From: Saccoglossus kowalevskii
Taxonomy: Eukaryota; Hemichordata; Enteropneusta; Harrimaniidae
Assembly (NCBI RefSeq): GCF_000003605.2
Contig: NW_003138321.1
Location: 246,420 to 268,628, forward strand
Reading direction: 5' to 3'
Length of the DNA stretch: 22,209 bases
Under the pieces are notes generated by a model that was not told the DNA's origin, did no database searches, and saw only the letters and a list, made by a program, of their open reading frames with translations. Shown piece after piece: positions 10,601 through 18,794 of the stretch; position 1 is the first letter of the stretch, and each line of letters starts with the position of its first letter. The position numbers were made by a program, and so were the translations under genes.

Positions 10601-13600
10601 GTTATATAAACACATGTAAACACATGTTATATCAATATATGTAAACACATGTTATTCCAATACATGTAAACACTTGTTATATCAATACATGTAAACACCT
10701 GTTATATCAATACATGTAAACACCTGTTATATCACTATATGTAAACACCTGTATTCCAATACATGTAAACACCTGTTATATCACTATATGGAAACACCTG
10801 TTATATCAATACATGTAAACACATGTTATTCAAATACATGTAAACACATGTTATATCAATACATGTAAACACCTGTTATATCAATGCATATAAACACCTG
10901 TTATATCAATACACTTAAACACCTGTTATATCACTATATGTAAACACCTGTTATATCAATACATGTAAACACCTGTTATATCAATACATATAAACACCTG
11001 TTATATCACTATATGTAAACACCTGTTATATAAATACATGTAAACACCTGTTATATCAATACATGTAAACACCTGTTATATCAATACATGTAAACACCTG
11101 TTATATCACTATATGTAAACACCTGTTATATCAATACATGTAAACACCTGTTATATCACTATATGTAAACACTTGTTATATCAATACATGAAACACATGT
11201 TATATCAATACATGTAAACACCTGTTATATCAACACATGTAAACACCTGTTATATCAATCAATGTAAACACCTGTTATATCAATACATGTAAACACCTGT
11301 TATATCAATACATGTGAACACCTGTTATATCAATGCATGTAAACACCTGTTATATCAATATATGTAAACACCTGTTATTCCAATACATGTAAACACCTGT
11401 TATATCAATACATGTAAACACCTGTTATATCAATACATGTAAACACCTGTTATATCACTATATGTAAACACTTGTTATATCAATACATGTAAACACATGT
11501 TATATCAATACATGTAAACACCTGTTGTTATATCAATACATGTAAACACATGTTATATCAATACATGTAAACACCTGTTATATCAATACATGTAAACACA
11601 TGTTATTTCGTGTAATTTCAGAATGGTGATCCAGATAAATCATATTTCGCAAAAGACTGCTTTCATTTCAGTGAAAAGGGACATGCTACCGCCGCAGTGA
11701 ATCTTTGGAACAACATGGTAAGCAGTTAACTGTATCAATATCGTGAATCAGCTCATTTCACATTTACTAGATTGTTGTAATAAATATTGGCAATTTAAAT
11801 ATTCAAATGTTTTTTGATGACCCGAAATTGATATGAACTAAAATGTATGTAGCACCCGACCGACCTCCAATAGCGTGAGTTCTACTCCATCACATTAACA
11901 ATTACGTGTTCTCTCCACTTATTCATATTCAGTTTGAACCTGTTGGGTTAAAGTCTCGCGTGTTTAACCCTGAAGCCGACGTTTACTGTCCAACTCAGGT
12001 AATATTCATTGTATTTCACTATAATTAAATTTATCGTTTTAATAGCTATTTTTGCATACACTTTCATAGTACATGTGGGTCCCACGGACAAATTTTATGT
12101 ATAACCCAATATTTATGAACTAGGGTATACAATTTATGTAACCGCGTATAACCGCGCAATGTTCCCTCTAGACGTAGAACACACTCCACCACACAAATAA
12201 GTTTATATATCTCTTGAAATGTATTTAGTTATCTAGCAAATCAATAATTTGATCAATAGTTTTCTTTTGGGTATATAGAGATCAACGAGATAAGGCTAGT
12301 TAGCTAATACACCAACAAGTTCATGAATGTTCACAGAAGTTACATCCAGCATTTTTAAGATGATAAAAAAGGCAATACAGCTAGTTGTACAAACAGGAAG
12401 TCTATATTCAAACCCTACGTAGAAAACAGACACTGCAATATCTCATAAAAGTACAGTATGTGTTAGTGCAGGTTGTACATATAAACAATAGCATGATACG
12501 TCATCTGACAGCTGTGCATGAACCAAAATCTAAGCTAGTGTCAATAAACATATAACATATTAATGTATATTCATTATAAAGAAATTGAAAGTCATGTGGA
12601 TCAACTAGGAGTTTCCTTTAGGCTTTTCTCATGTCTAATTGTTTTGAATAAAAAATAAGCTAGATCTTGCTCTCTAACAGTAACATCCAATGTTTACGTA
12701 GAGCTACTTAATACCATTAGTCTTTAACATTAATATTATTTCAAATAGGGTGGTTTCTTGCTTCGTTTCAATTTAGCAATTCAGGAAGTTTGCTAGAAAT
12801 ATCTTCTACTTATGATGATACTTGGTCAATTTGATTATTTACCTTGGTGAATTTACGACTATAGTAGGACTAAATTTGTTTGGTTTGCATTGTCTTATTT
12901 GCTTCCTGATCACCAGTAGCACCAATATTACCGCCAGACGTCATTCATATATCGTTGTCCTCATCAAAATCCTCGCACCTTACTTTGACAGTGACTTTGA
13001 TTTCTGTCCGACGTTTTACTATGGGAATAAATGTAATCTGTAAACTTAACGTTGAGTCCCAAATAATAAATAAGAGGACACGTAATTACAACACGCTCCG
13101 ACAAGACTCATAACAAAAGGCAACAACACGACTGATGTAATTAAACCAAATCAATCAAAATTGTCATTTATCAAAGTACTATAACGATTTAGCATGATAA
13201 TAATAATATTCAATAAACGTAAGTAAATATCATCCATGGAAAACAAACCGCCAAGTTGACCCATCAATAACAGAAAGATACATAGTTGAAGTTTAATGAG
13301 TTGATAATGTCCCACGAAGACACAGCAGATGTGAAGTTTTTGCATTGTGTAGATGTACTCAATGATAATATTAAATATAATTGCAGCCTCTTGAACCTCG
13401 CTTTACCATATTGTCAATGTCAAAAATATCATTTACATATGGTCGGATTGCTCAAATCTGGTGATAATGCAATTACTATCACGATTCAAATAATTATATA
13501 ATGATCAATATCAAGCCAGTCATGTTCTGTTCTTCAAGTCCGCATCATTTTACCACAGATCATTGTTCATCAGACGTTGATTTGTGTCACCATAACGATT

Positions 13601-14129
13601 TCCAAAGGCCGACCAGATGGACCAATTATCACACTCCAATATTTTCGTTCATTCATTACACTTCTCAAGCCTTCCACAGTGATCAAAATGACCACGAAAA
13701 CATTATTCAGACTTACATACAGTTTCTGCAAAACCTAAAACAGCAAATATTCCCGTCTAAACATTTCCTACTGATTTAGGGGTTTAGGTTCTGCATAAGT
13801 CTATAAATAATCTTGACACTAATCCTTGCAGAGTATCAGACTCGGATTATCAGAGGTTAGCTAATTCACCCAACTCTATCACAACAACGCTGACACAATA
13901 ACGTAATACTAAACCAAATAATTTCACATGGTCGCACATTCAATGTCTTGTGTTGATTTTGTTTGTTTGTTTGTTTGTTTGTTTTTATTCCCAGGATGTT
14001 CCATACTTTTATACATCAAAGAACAGTGGTATCGAACCTACAACATCATCATCAGCGTCACCAAGAATATCTCATGTGTTCTATATATCATCTATGGTTA
14101 TGTTATTTGAATACTCATTCTGGAACTGA
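4658..14129 (+). CDS. Gene B: complete single-domain PLB1-like secreted phospholipase/lipase, 14 exons
   Basis: GDSL/SGNH ester hydrolase of the phospholipase B1 branch. Exons: 4658-4721, 5233-5345, 6104-6224, 6696-6754, 8114-8181, 8421-8467, 8558-8666, 8797-8995, 9094-9182, 10064-10133, 10237-10341, 11622-11717, 11933-11998, 13995-14129. All introns are GT-AG; the spliced frame is 446 codons. Exon 1 is a signal peptide (two ATGs in tandem; hydrophobic core; cleavage likely after SDA). Residues 60-99 are a Pro/Cys-rich linker. GDSL block: ALGDSLTAGSGA, nucleophile Ser117. Block II: NVASPG. GGNDLC gives oxyanion Asn229 and a nearby Asp. [10 protein letters not shown] supplies the DxxH acid-base pair (His363 likely). 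N-glycosylation sequons lie at 50 and 281. All catalytic motifs are intact. Vertebrate PLB1 has four such repeats; this protein has one. The last exon ends in a Ser/Thr-rich stalk and a short hydrophobic stretch with no cytoplasmic tail. Substrate (phospholipid, retinyl ester or other) cannot be read from sequence. Confidence 0.9.
4722..6103 (+). other. Gene B introns 1 and 2 (flanking exon 2)
   Basis: Intron 1 (4722-5232, phase 1) follows the signal-peptide exon and intron 2 is 5346-6103 (phase 0). Both are AT-rich with good GT and AG ends. The 89-codon open frame at 4805-5074 in intron 1 has no matching splice sites or domain. No repeat or RNA gene is evident. Confidence 0.6.
6225..6695 (+). 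other. Gene B intron 3
   Basis: Phase-1 intron between the Cys/Pro linker exon and the GDSL exon. It contains a short run of related 5-mers (ATATC/ATGTC) near 6525-6550 and nothing else recognisable. Confidence 0.6.
6781..6840. repeat. ATT-rich microsatellite
   Basis: Interrupted (ATT)n/(TTA)n runs near the 5' end of gene B intron 4. Confidence 0.7.
7320..7700. other. GC-richer island in intron 4, possible decayed repeat
   Basis: This stretch of about 380 bp has clearly more GC and CpG than the intron around it, with abrupt edges. Overlapping short open frames occur on the plus strand (7322-7513, 7353-7562, 7477-7683), but none has a recognisable domain and the reverse strand also lacks one. 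The right edge holds GCGCCACCAATCAG (7686-7699), a consensus CCAAT/NF-Y-type site that recurs exactly at 17122-17135. I suspect an old transposable element or captured gene fragment; the family is unknown. Confidence 0.35.
9183..10063 (+). other. Gene B intron 9
   Basis: Phase-2 intron whose first half is occupied by a foldback element (9203-9597). The remainder (9598-10063) is AT-rich and unremarkable. The reverse open frame at 9218-9532 lies inside the foldback element and has no recognisable domain. Confidence 0.6.
9203..9597. mobile_element. Foldback/MITE-like element in gene B intron 9
   Basis: The left part folds on itself. GGTTATTAC (9213-9221) pairs with GTAATAACC (9309-9317), and inside it AGACAGTAC (9246-9254) pairs with GTACTGTCT (9298-9306), enclosing a CpG-rich loop. 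The right end (about 9570-9597, GTATAATAATACCTTATAAT) is a diverged inverted copy of the left end (TTATAATATGAGGTTATTAC), so the whole segment may be one non-autonomous DNA element of about 395 bp. TTATAA occurs at both outer edges. No transposase is present; the superfamily is unassigned. Confidence 0.55.
10499..11606. repeat. 25-bp minisatellite, ~44 units, in gene B intron 11
   Basis: A near-perfect tandem array makes up about 87% of intron 11 (10342-11621). The unit reads TGTTATATCAATACATG followed by TAAACACC. Variant units recur (TATATCACTATATG, TTATTCCAATACATG, CACATG in place of CACCTG), suggesting some higher-order amplification. Nearly every unit contains TGTAAACA and the palindrome TACATGTA. 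The array ends about 15 nt before the exon 12 acceptor. It is an expandable locus likely to vary in length between individuals. Confidence 0.95.
11999..13994 (+). other. Gene B intron 13
   Basis: At about 2 kb this is the longest intron of the gene (phase 0). It is AT-rich. Open frames at 12822-13043, 13286-13501 and 13501-13779 show no domain, no homology to the PLB exons and no consistent splice sites. The acceptor is preceded by a (TTTG)n tract. No mobile element is recognisable. Confidence 0.55.
13957..13986. repeat. (TTTG)n microsatellite within a polypyrimidine tract
   Basis: About seven TTTG/TTTT units immediately precede the TTCCCAG acceptor of the last exon of gene B. The repeat therefore serves as its pyrimidine-rich tract. 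Confidence 0.85.
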
Positions 14130-14920
14130 TGTATAGTGCGTGGGATAATACTATAGTCTTGCCTTTAGTCGTGATAGTTATTATAACAACAACAAAAACA
14201 ACATTAGAATTGTTTATTTGTAAATGGTTTGTGATAACATGCAATTGTCACAAAAACATGTATGTGCAACAACTTTATTGTAACTACTAGGGTAAATGAT
14301 TGACTGTATGTCAACTTTTATCGCATTTGAAATGTTGGATATTTCAATATATAAGTATATATATAATATACAACATATTTTCTGAATAACTTGCTTCCAC
14401 AGTTATACCATTATAAGGGACCGGTTACTAACTTTCATCACAAAAATAAGATGACGTGTCCCTCGAAAAAAAATGTTTACCCCTAACAAATTTAACGTTA
14501 TAAAGTGGAGCTAAACCATGCTTTCTGAAACTTAAAGCGATCGTTGCGTACTTACTGTGACACACTTTGAAATAGCAACATGCCATTTTAGCAAATTTTG
14601 ACCAGTGTATGAATTAACAGAATCCTAATTTACCTGAAGTGTGCCACAATCTCATTATCAGAATATACTTTCTTTAAATTAGCGTCATCCTGAATTAGCG
14701 AAAATGTAGTTTACAACACTCCCAAGAGTCACAATATTTACCCCGTTGTAATTCATTTTACAGTTTATAACTGGCTATTTTGGTTTTCTGATATTTTATC
14801 ATGTTTTCGTTGGGAGCTTCAATCATTATTTTAACAGTTTGAAAAATAGTTCACATAAGTCAGAGTTCACTGTCTGCGTTGGAAAGATGTACCGTCACTT
14901 TGTTTAATGCTTTGAATAAA
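14130..14920 (+). other. Probable 3' UTR and downstream of gene B
   Basis: AT-rich DNA after the gene B stop. The first AATAAA I find is at 14915-14920, which would give a UTR of about 790 nt, comparable to gene A. Alternative hexamers could act earlier. No other feature is visible. Confidence 0.35.
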
Positions 14921-15870
14921 CAGTCATTTTCACATGTCAGTTTAAACCATGCATGTCTTGTTGTTAATTTCTGTTTACACCTTACCATACACTTATTGCG
15001 TTCTGTGATGGCAATGGTCAGAACATGTCTTATTGACGTGTACAAGAAGATTCATCGTAATCGGCATTACATACTTTTGCCTTATAAATCCTTGACACTG
15101 AACCCTATACCTTAAAACACAAATGAGGCGATCCCCTGCTTTTAAAACACAAATAAAAAACGACTATCTCTTTAATGTATGTGTGTGTGTATGAGCTATA
15201 GTAACAAACTTTGAAAATAATTACAATTTACAAATTTAATCGCACACTTGAAAAAGGCAATACCTAAAAATTCAATATATTTTTGAATTGAAAATATAAT
15301 TCGCTTGCATTAGTGTTACATAAAATTATGTACATTGTTATATATAATTAAGACAACGATTTTTGTTTGCAATTAACCCGAATTCTATTTACACATGAAT
15401 GATGCAAATAATATTAATTATTGGAATTTAAATTATCAGACAAAGAATCTTAAAATTAGCTTATACCAAATTACAGAAAACTGAAAATAAACATACATGG
15501 CTGTGACAAGCATCAAAGATTTGAAATATGATCTGTATGTTTTTTTTTTGTTATATTCCACTCAACACTATTGATAAAACCTAGTTTGCATAAGATACCT
15601 CACAAACAATATTTTATAGCAGGGTCGAGTCGATAACCAAGTGTTTATCGCTATTGTAAACAGTAATAATAATAATATAAATAATGGTCTTGATTATGTT
15701 TAATTAAATTTGAGTTAAAAAAATGGTGGATACTATTTTGCCACAAATATGTAATGATTCCAGTACAATCAGTATTTACACTAATATGCTACACAGGAAT
15801 GGTACACATATTTGGATATTTTAGCAAAAACATGAACGCAATTCATAAATACACTGATATGTAACATGTT
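14921..15870. other. Intergenic, no gene seen
   Basis: Very AT-rich intergenic DNA. Overlapping open frames on both strands at 14860-15115 have no recognisable domain. A short (TG)n run lies near 15180 and a poly-T run at about 15540. Part of this may be the decayed 5' portion of the Penelope-like element next to it, but I cannot identify any block. Confidence 0.4.
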
Positions 15871-15968
15871 CTTATTGACAATATATTTGTCAAGTTTAAC
15901 GGATTGGTCAGACTATTGGCATTCCAATGGGCACGAATTGTGTACTGGTTCTGGCAAACGTATTTGGT
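15871..15968 (+). pseudogene. Penelope-like retroelement reverse transcriptase relic
   Basis: Two adjacent reading frames together match one conserved block of Penelope-like element reverse transcriptase. Frame one (15871-15909) reads LIDNIFVKFNGLV. The next block, in another frame (15906-15968), reads QTI then GIPMGTNC then VLVLANVFG. The GIPMGTNCxPLLADLF-type motif is typical of this RT class. A frameshift lies between the two blocks, a stop (TAG, 15969-15971) follows directly, and a TAA precedes the second block, so the copy is dead. Weak further similarity may continue to about 16080. No endonuclease domain or element ends are visible. Confidence 0.75.
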
Positions 15969-16281
15969 TAGTGCTTCGACAACATGTATATATGCATTGA
16001 CGACCACTTGAGTTTAAATTACTTATTTAGATTTTCTCACTTGATTTATTCAGATTTATTATTTACCACTAAAGACACAACAAGGGAAATAGATTCCCCC
16101 TTTGTACATTGATACGTTCCATAAAATTAAACCTAATTGCCATTAAACTAAGGAGTACGATAAGTAAACTAATTTACAAGATGTTGTAAAGCATGTAGGT
16201 GAAACTAAACATCTGTAAAACTAGTTACTCAAGAACAGATAGACTGGCATACAGTCTCTTGATTATTTTCGTTTTTTTATC

Positions 16282-16310
16282 AATAAAATAAAATAAAATA
16301 AAATAAAATA
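16282..16310. repeat. (AAATA)n microsatellite
   Basis: A perfect run of AAATA units abuts the left arm of the foldback at 16300-16412. It may be a retroposon-type A-rich tail, or may have grown from the foldback's own AT-rich arm. Confidence 0.85.
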
Positions 16311-16412
16311 TGGGAATGTATGAATGGCGACAACCGAGTTACTGCGAAATAAATTTGTTTATTTTGTGGTAACCCGGCTGTCGCCATTTACACACTCCCA
16401 TGATATTTTATT
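16300..16412. mobile_element. Foldback (MITE-like) palindrome
   Basis: A long imperfect palindrome of about 110 bp. The left arm TGGGAATGTATGAATGGCGA (16311-16330) pairs with TCGCCATTTACACACTCCCA (16381-16400). Pairing continues inward through CAACCGAGTTAC / GTAACCCGGCTG and AATAAA / TTTATT to a loop of a few bases. Outward, AATAAAATA pairs with TATTTTATT. No coding capacity. Such a hairpin is typical of a miniature inverted-repeat element or a decayed inverted duplication. A short frame starting in it (16324-16533) is incidental. Confidence 0.7.
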
Positions 16413-16680
16413 TTTTTGTGAAACACCAGAAAATAAACAAAACACTGTATGCAAGTCTAAAGAACAGATAATTACCAAATATGACTTTCTGTCAAGCAAA
16501 TTGTGTGACATAGAAATCCCGATTATGACATAGATCTTTATAACTTGTCAAACCTTGATATTTATCACAATAAGTGACCAATTGTGATTGGTGTGACAAG
16601 CCTGAAGGTATGCTTATTTATTACGGACAACTGTTACCGTATATAATATACTAGTAATCTTTTAGCATATACCTCGTAAT

Positions 16681-16760
16681 GCCCGGCTCCGTAGCGCTAT
16701 GGGAAGTGCGCCCTCACATCAGGACAATAATTTCCCGTATCACGCCTGGCCTAGCGCGCC
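16681..16760 (+). mobile_element. Possible tRNA-derived SINE head
   Basis: A GC-rich stretch with TAGCGCTATGGG, an 11/12 match to the Pol III box A consensus, and about 40 bp later CCCGTATCACGCC, a weak box B match (TTCGAATC-type). The spacing is that of a tRNA. The acceptor arms do not pair well, so it is not a functional tRNA gene. A tRNA-derived SINE relic is the best reading, held with low confidence. Confidence 0.3.
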
Positions 16761-16885
16761 CGGCTTTGCTCATGGTGTTGAGGGACGGTGTTTAAAACAA
16801 AACGCATCATTTTAAATTACGTTGTGCGTTTGAGATCACGCCATGATAAATTTGTAATTACTCCTATAAGGTATATGATAAAACC

Positions 16886-16958
16886 TTTATGGACTGAATA
16901 CGACTTTTGCTGTCCTGGGTACGGCTTACGGTGTAAAAGCCGTATCCAGTCCATAAAA
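16886..16958. mobile_element. Short foldback element
   Basis: TTATGGACTGAATACGACTT (from about 16888) pairs with a diverged copy, AAAGCCGTATCCAGTCCATA (about 16936-16955). The roughly 22 bp arms enclose a loop of about 26 bp, itself partly self-complementary (TACGGCTTACGG). Only a few mismatches separate the arms. It sits in a GC-richer patch (16680-17140) that is probably a nest of old elements. Confidence 0.6.
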
Positions 16959-17098
16959 GAATATTACAACTATCTGGATACTAGGCATCGTCCGAATCGT
17001 ACGGTTTCGCTAAAGCCGGCCATTCATAACCGGCCCACGAACCCGTGCGTGATCGTGTTAGGGAAAGCTGTATTTCACTGCAGATAAATTGAGTCATT

Positions 17099-17135
17099 TG
17101 ATTGGGCGCGCCAAGGAGCTTGCGCCACCAATCAG
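17099..17135. promoter_or_regulatory. Paired CCAAT boxes in inverted arrangement
   Basis: TGATTGG (17099-17105) and CCAATCA (17128-17134) face each other across GCGC-containing spacers, forming an imperfect palindrome. The right half CACCAATCAG fits the NF-Y consensus. It lies about 50-90 bp upstream of an ATG in good context (17186), as a promoter would. It could equally be a transposon terminus. Function is inferred only. Confidence 0.35.
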
Positions 17136-17185
17136 CGTTGCTGTATCATAAATGTGAACGTCTTGGGTCATGCCAGATTAAAACA

Positions 17186-17389
17186 ATGGCGGCGTGTAGG
17201 CCTTCCGTTGATTCATCGAGAGTCAAGAACAGAAGGTCTATATTCGTTGACACGTTTCCAAAATGTGTTATTCCAACGTTGGAAATTGTTTGTGGGCAAG
17301 TAAATGAAGACGATAGAATGTCTAAATATTTGTGCAAACTGTGTTTTAGTAAACTGTCGAAACTGATAACATATCGACTTACCCGATGA
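17186..17389 (+). CDS. Short Cys-containing ORF, uncharacterised; possible first exon or element relic
   Basis: An ATG in strong Kozak-like context (AACAATGG) opens 67 codons ending in TGA at 17387-17389. The protein starts MAACRPSVDSSRVKNRRS. Its most suggestive part is KYLCKLCFSKLSKLI, a CxxC followed by a Leu-rich stretch, with two further Cys upstream (PKCV, IVCG). This spacing resembles the N-terminal zinc-binding modules (ZAD-like) of many invertebrate zinc-finger and transposon-derived proteins. It could be a first exon: GTAAAC after the CxxC offers a donor. No partner exon is identifiable nearby. The reverse-strand frames over it look like shadows. I do not assign a function. Confidence 0.3.
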   Translation: MAACRPSVDSSRVKNRRSIFVDTFPKCVIPTLEIVCGQVNEDDRMSKYLCKLCFSKLSKLITYRLTR

Positions 17390-18794
17390 TTCCGGTTTCG
17401 TTGCAACAAACACATCATTTCCCTCAGATACAGCACTAGGCACTTTCCTTTGATAGTCAGTAAACTGTTGATTTATATACTAGTATTCCAAATTTTTAAT
17501 TTTACCAAGTAATGTGTCGTTTCTATCATGAGTTCTGATTGAGTAATGCAAATGAGCCCAAGTGAATCTTACAATCGTTTGAGGGCGTGCGACATACAGT
17601 AAATCGTGGTGAAATCTGCCAAGGGTTAATGTTGAGGCTTCGGTTGAATAAATGGTCCTTGACTGGCGAAGATGCTGGATAGGATGACATAATTAAGAGT
17701 TTAGCATAAATCATTTGCTACATATATAATTCTCAGTGATGTATTATAGATGCACATTTACTACTAAGTGTAATAGATTTAGGAAAAATATTTGTATAGT
17801 TACATGATTATATGCACATATCTATTTGTCATACTCATTATTGCACTAATAGATAAAGAGATTTGGATTATTAGTCGATGTCCTTAACAATTATGCATGT
17901 ATCTAATTTCAGAAATCTATAGTAAATATGATATCACTAATACAAATGTACTTGGGATTAACATAATGTTGTTGACAAATAGTTGTAGTCATCATAGGAA
18001 CACGATTCACCAACCTGTCAGCTACATACCATTGCTGCCTGCAGCTATACTTATTTATTTAAAGACGTTCTGTGTAACACAGTAAACGACTTTGTTATTT
18101 GTTTCCACTAATAATGCTTATCACCCAAAAATCTAGAACAAATATGACGAGTACTATCCATACAATCATCTGACACAGTGATCCATAAATCTCTTACTGC
18201 AGTAATATATAGGATCAAACTTCTCTAATCTTCCGGAGGGCAGTTGCCATAGCAATAGTGCAAAGTAGGTTGGATACGGAGATACAAAACAGTATAGATT
18301 ATTTGGCGCATGATATCAATCGCTGCGTCTACACTCACCACCACATACTGAATGCTGAATTAATGAATATAGTTATTCTCATCATCTGGTATCCATGGCA
18401 ACATGAAAATTGTTGCAACGACATGGTTTTGTAAAATTGTTGTCAGTACATAAATTTTGGATATTATAATAACACATTATCATATTGTACTCACTACTTA
18501 ATTCATCAAGTTAGTATCTTGTCACCAATTCACGCATATTGTAAATAAACTGTTTAAAATGCTTCTAATTCCAGTAACCTGGCCGTTATAATTCAAACTA
18601 GGGCGACTAGAGTCTTACGGTCACGCGGCCTGGTCGATCTGATAAGTTCATCGTATGATTCGCTTGATGAATGTGATGTAATGATAACATTATTATTTTT
18701 GGGAGGAGCATACAGATGTCTTCATTTAAATGTCTCATTTCATCAGAAGTGCGCGTCCTTGCTGTTCTAATTTGTTATCACTGATTAAGACAAT
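17390..18794. other. Intergenic and upstream region of gene C
   Basis: AT-rich intergenic DNA. A GC-richer patch at about 18570-18650 lies roughly 150-220 bp before the gene C start codon and could be promoter-proximal, but I see no TATA box or defined element. Open frames at 17526-17714 (minus) and 17897-18085 (plus) lack any domain. No mobile element is recognised. Confidence 0.35.

Noticed and set aside
10499..11606. CRISPR-like array
   Set aside because: The units are contiguous with no unique spacers and lie in a eukaryotic intron; it is a minisatellite.
13286..13779. Two abutting open frames in gene B intron 13 as possible extra exons or a nested gene
   Set aside because: No domain, no similarity to the PLB exons of gene C, no consistent splice sites; exons 13 and 14 join in phase 0 without them, and the start of exon 14 aligns with gene A's last exon.
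16681..16760. Functional tRNA gene
   Set aside because: Box A is good but box B is weak and the acceptor stem does not pair; at most a tRNA-derived repeat.
17146..17443. Minus-strand open frames over the Cys-containing ORF
   Set aside because: Overlapping shadows in two frames without domain or start context; the plus strand has the better ATG context and CxxC motif.
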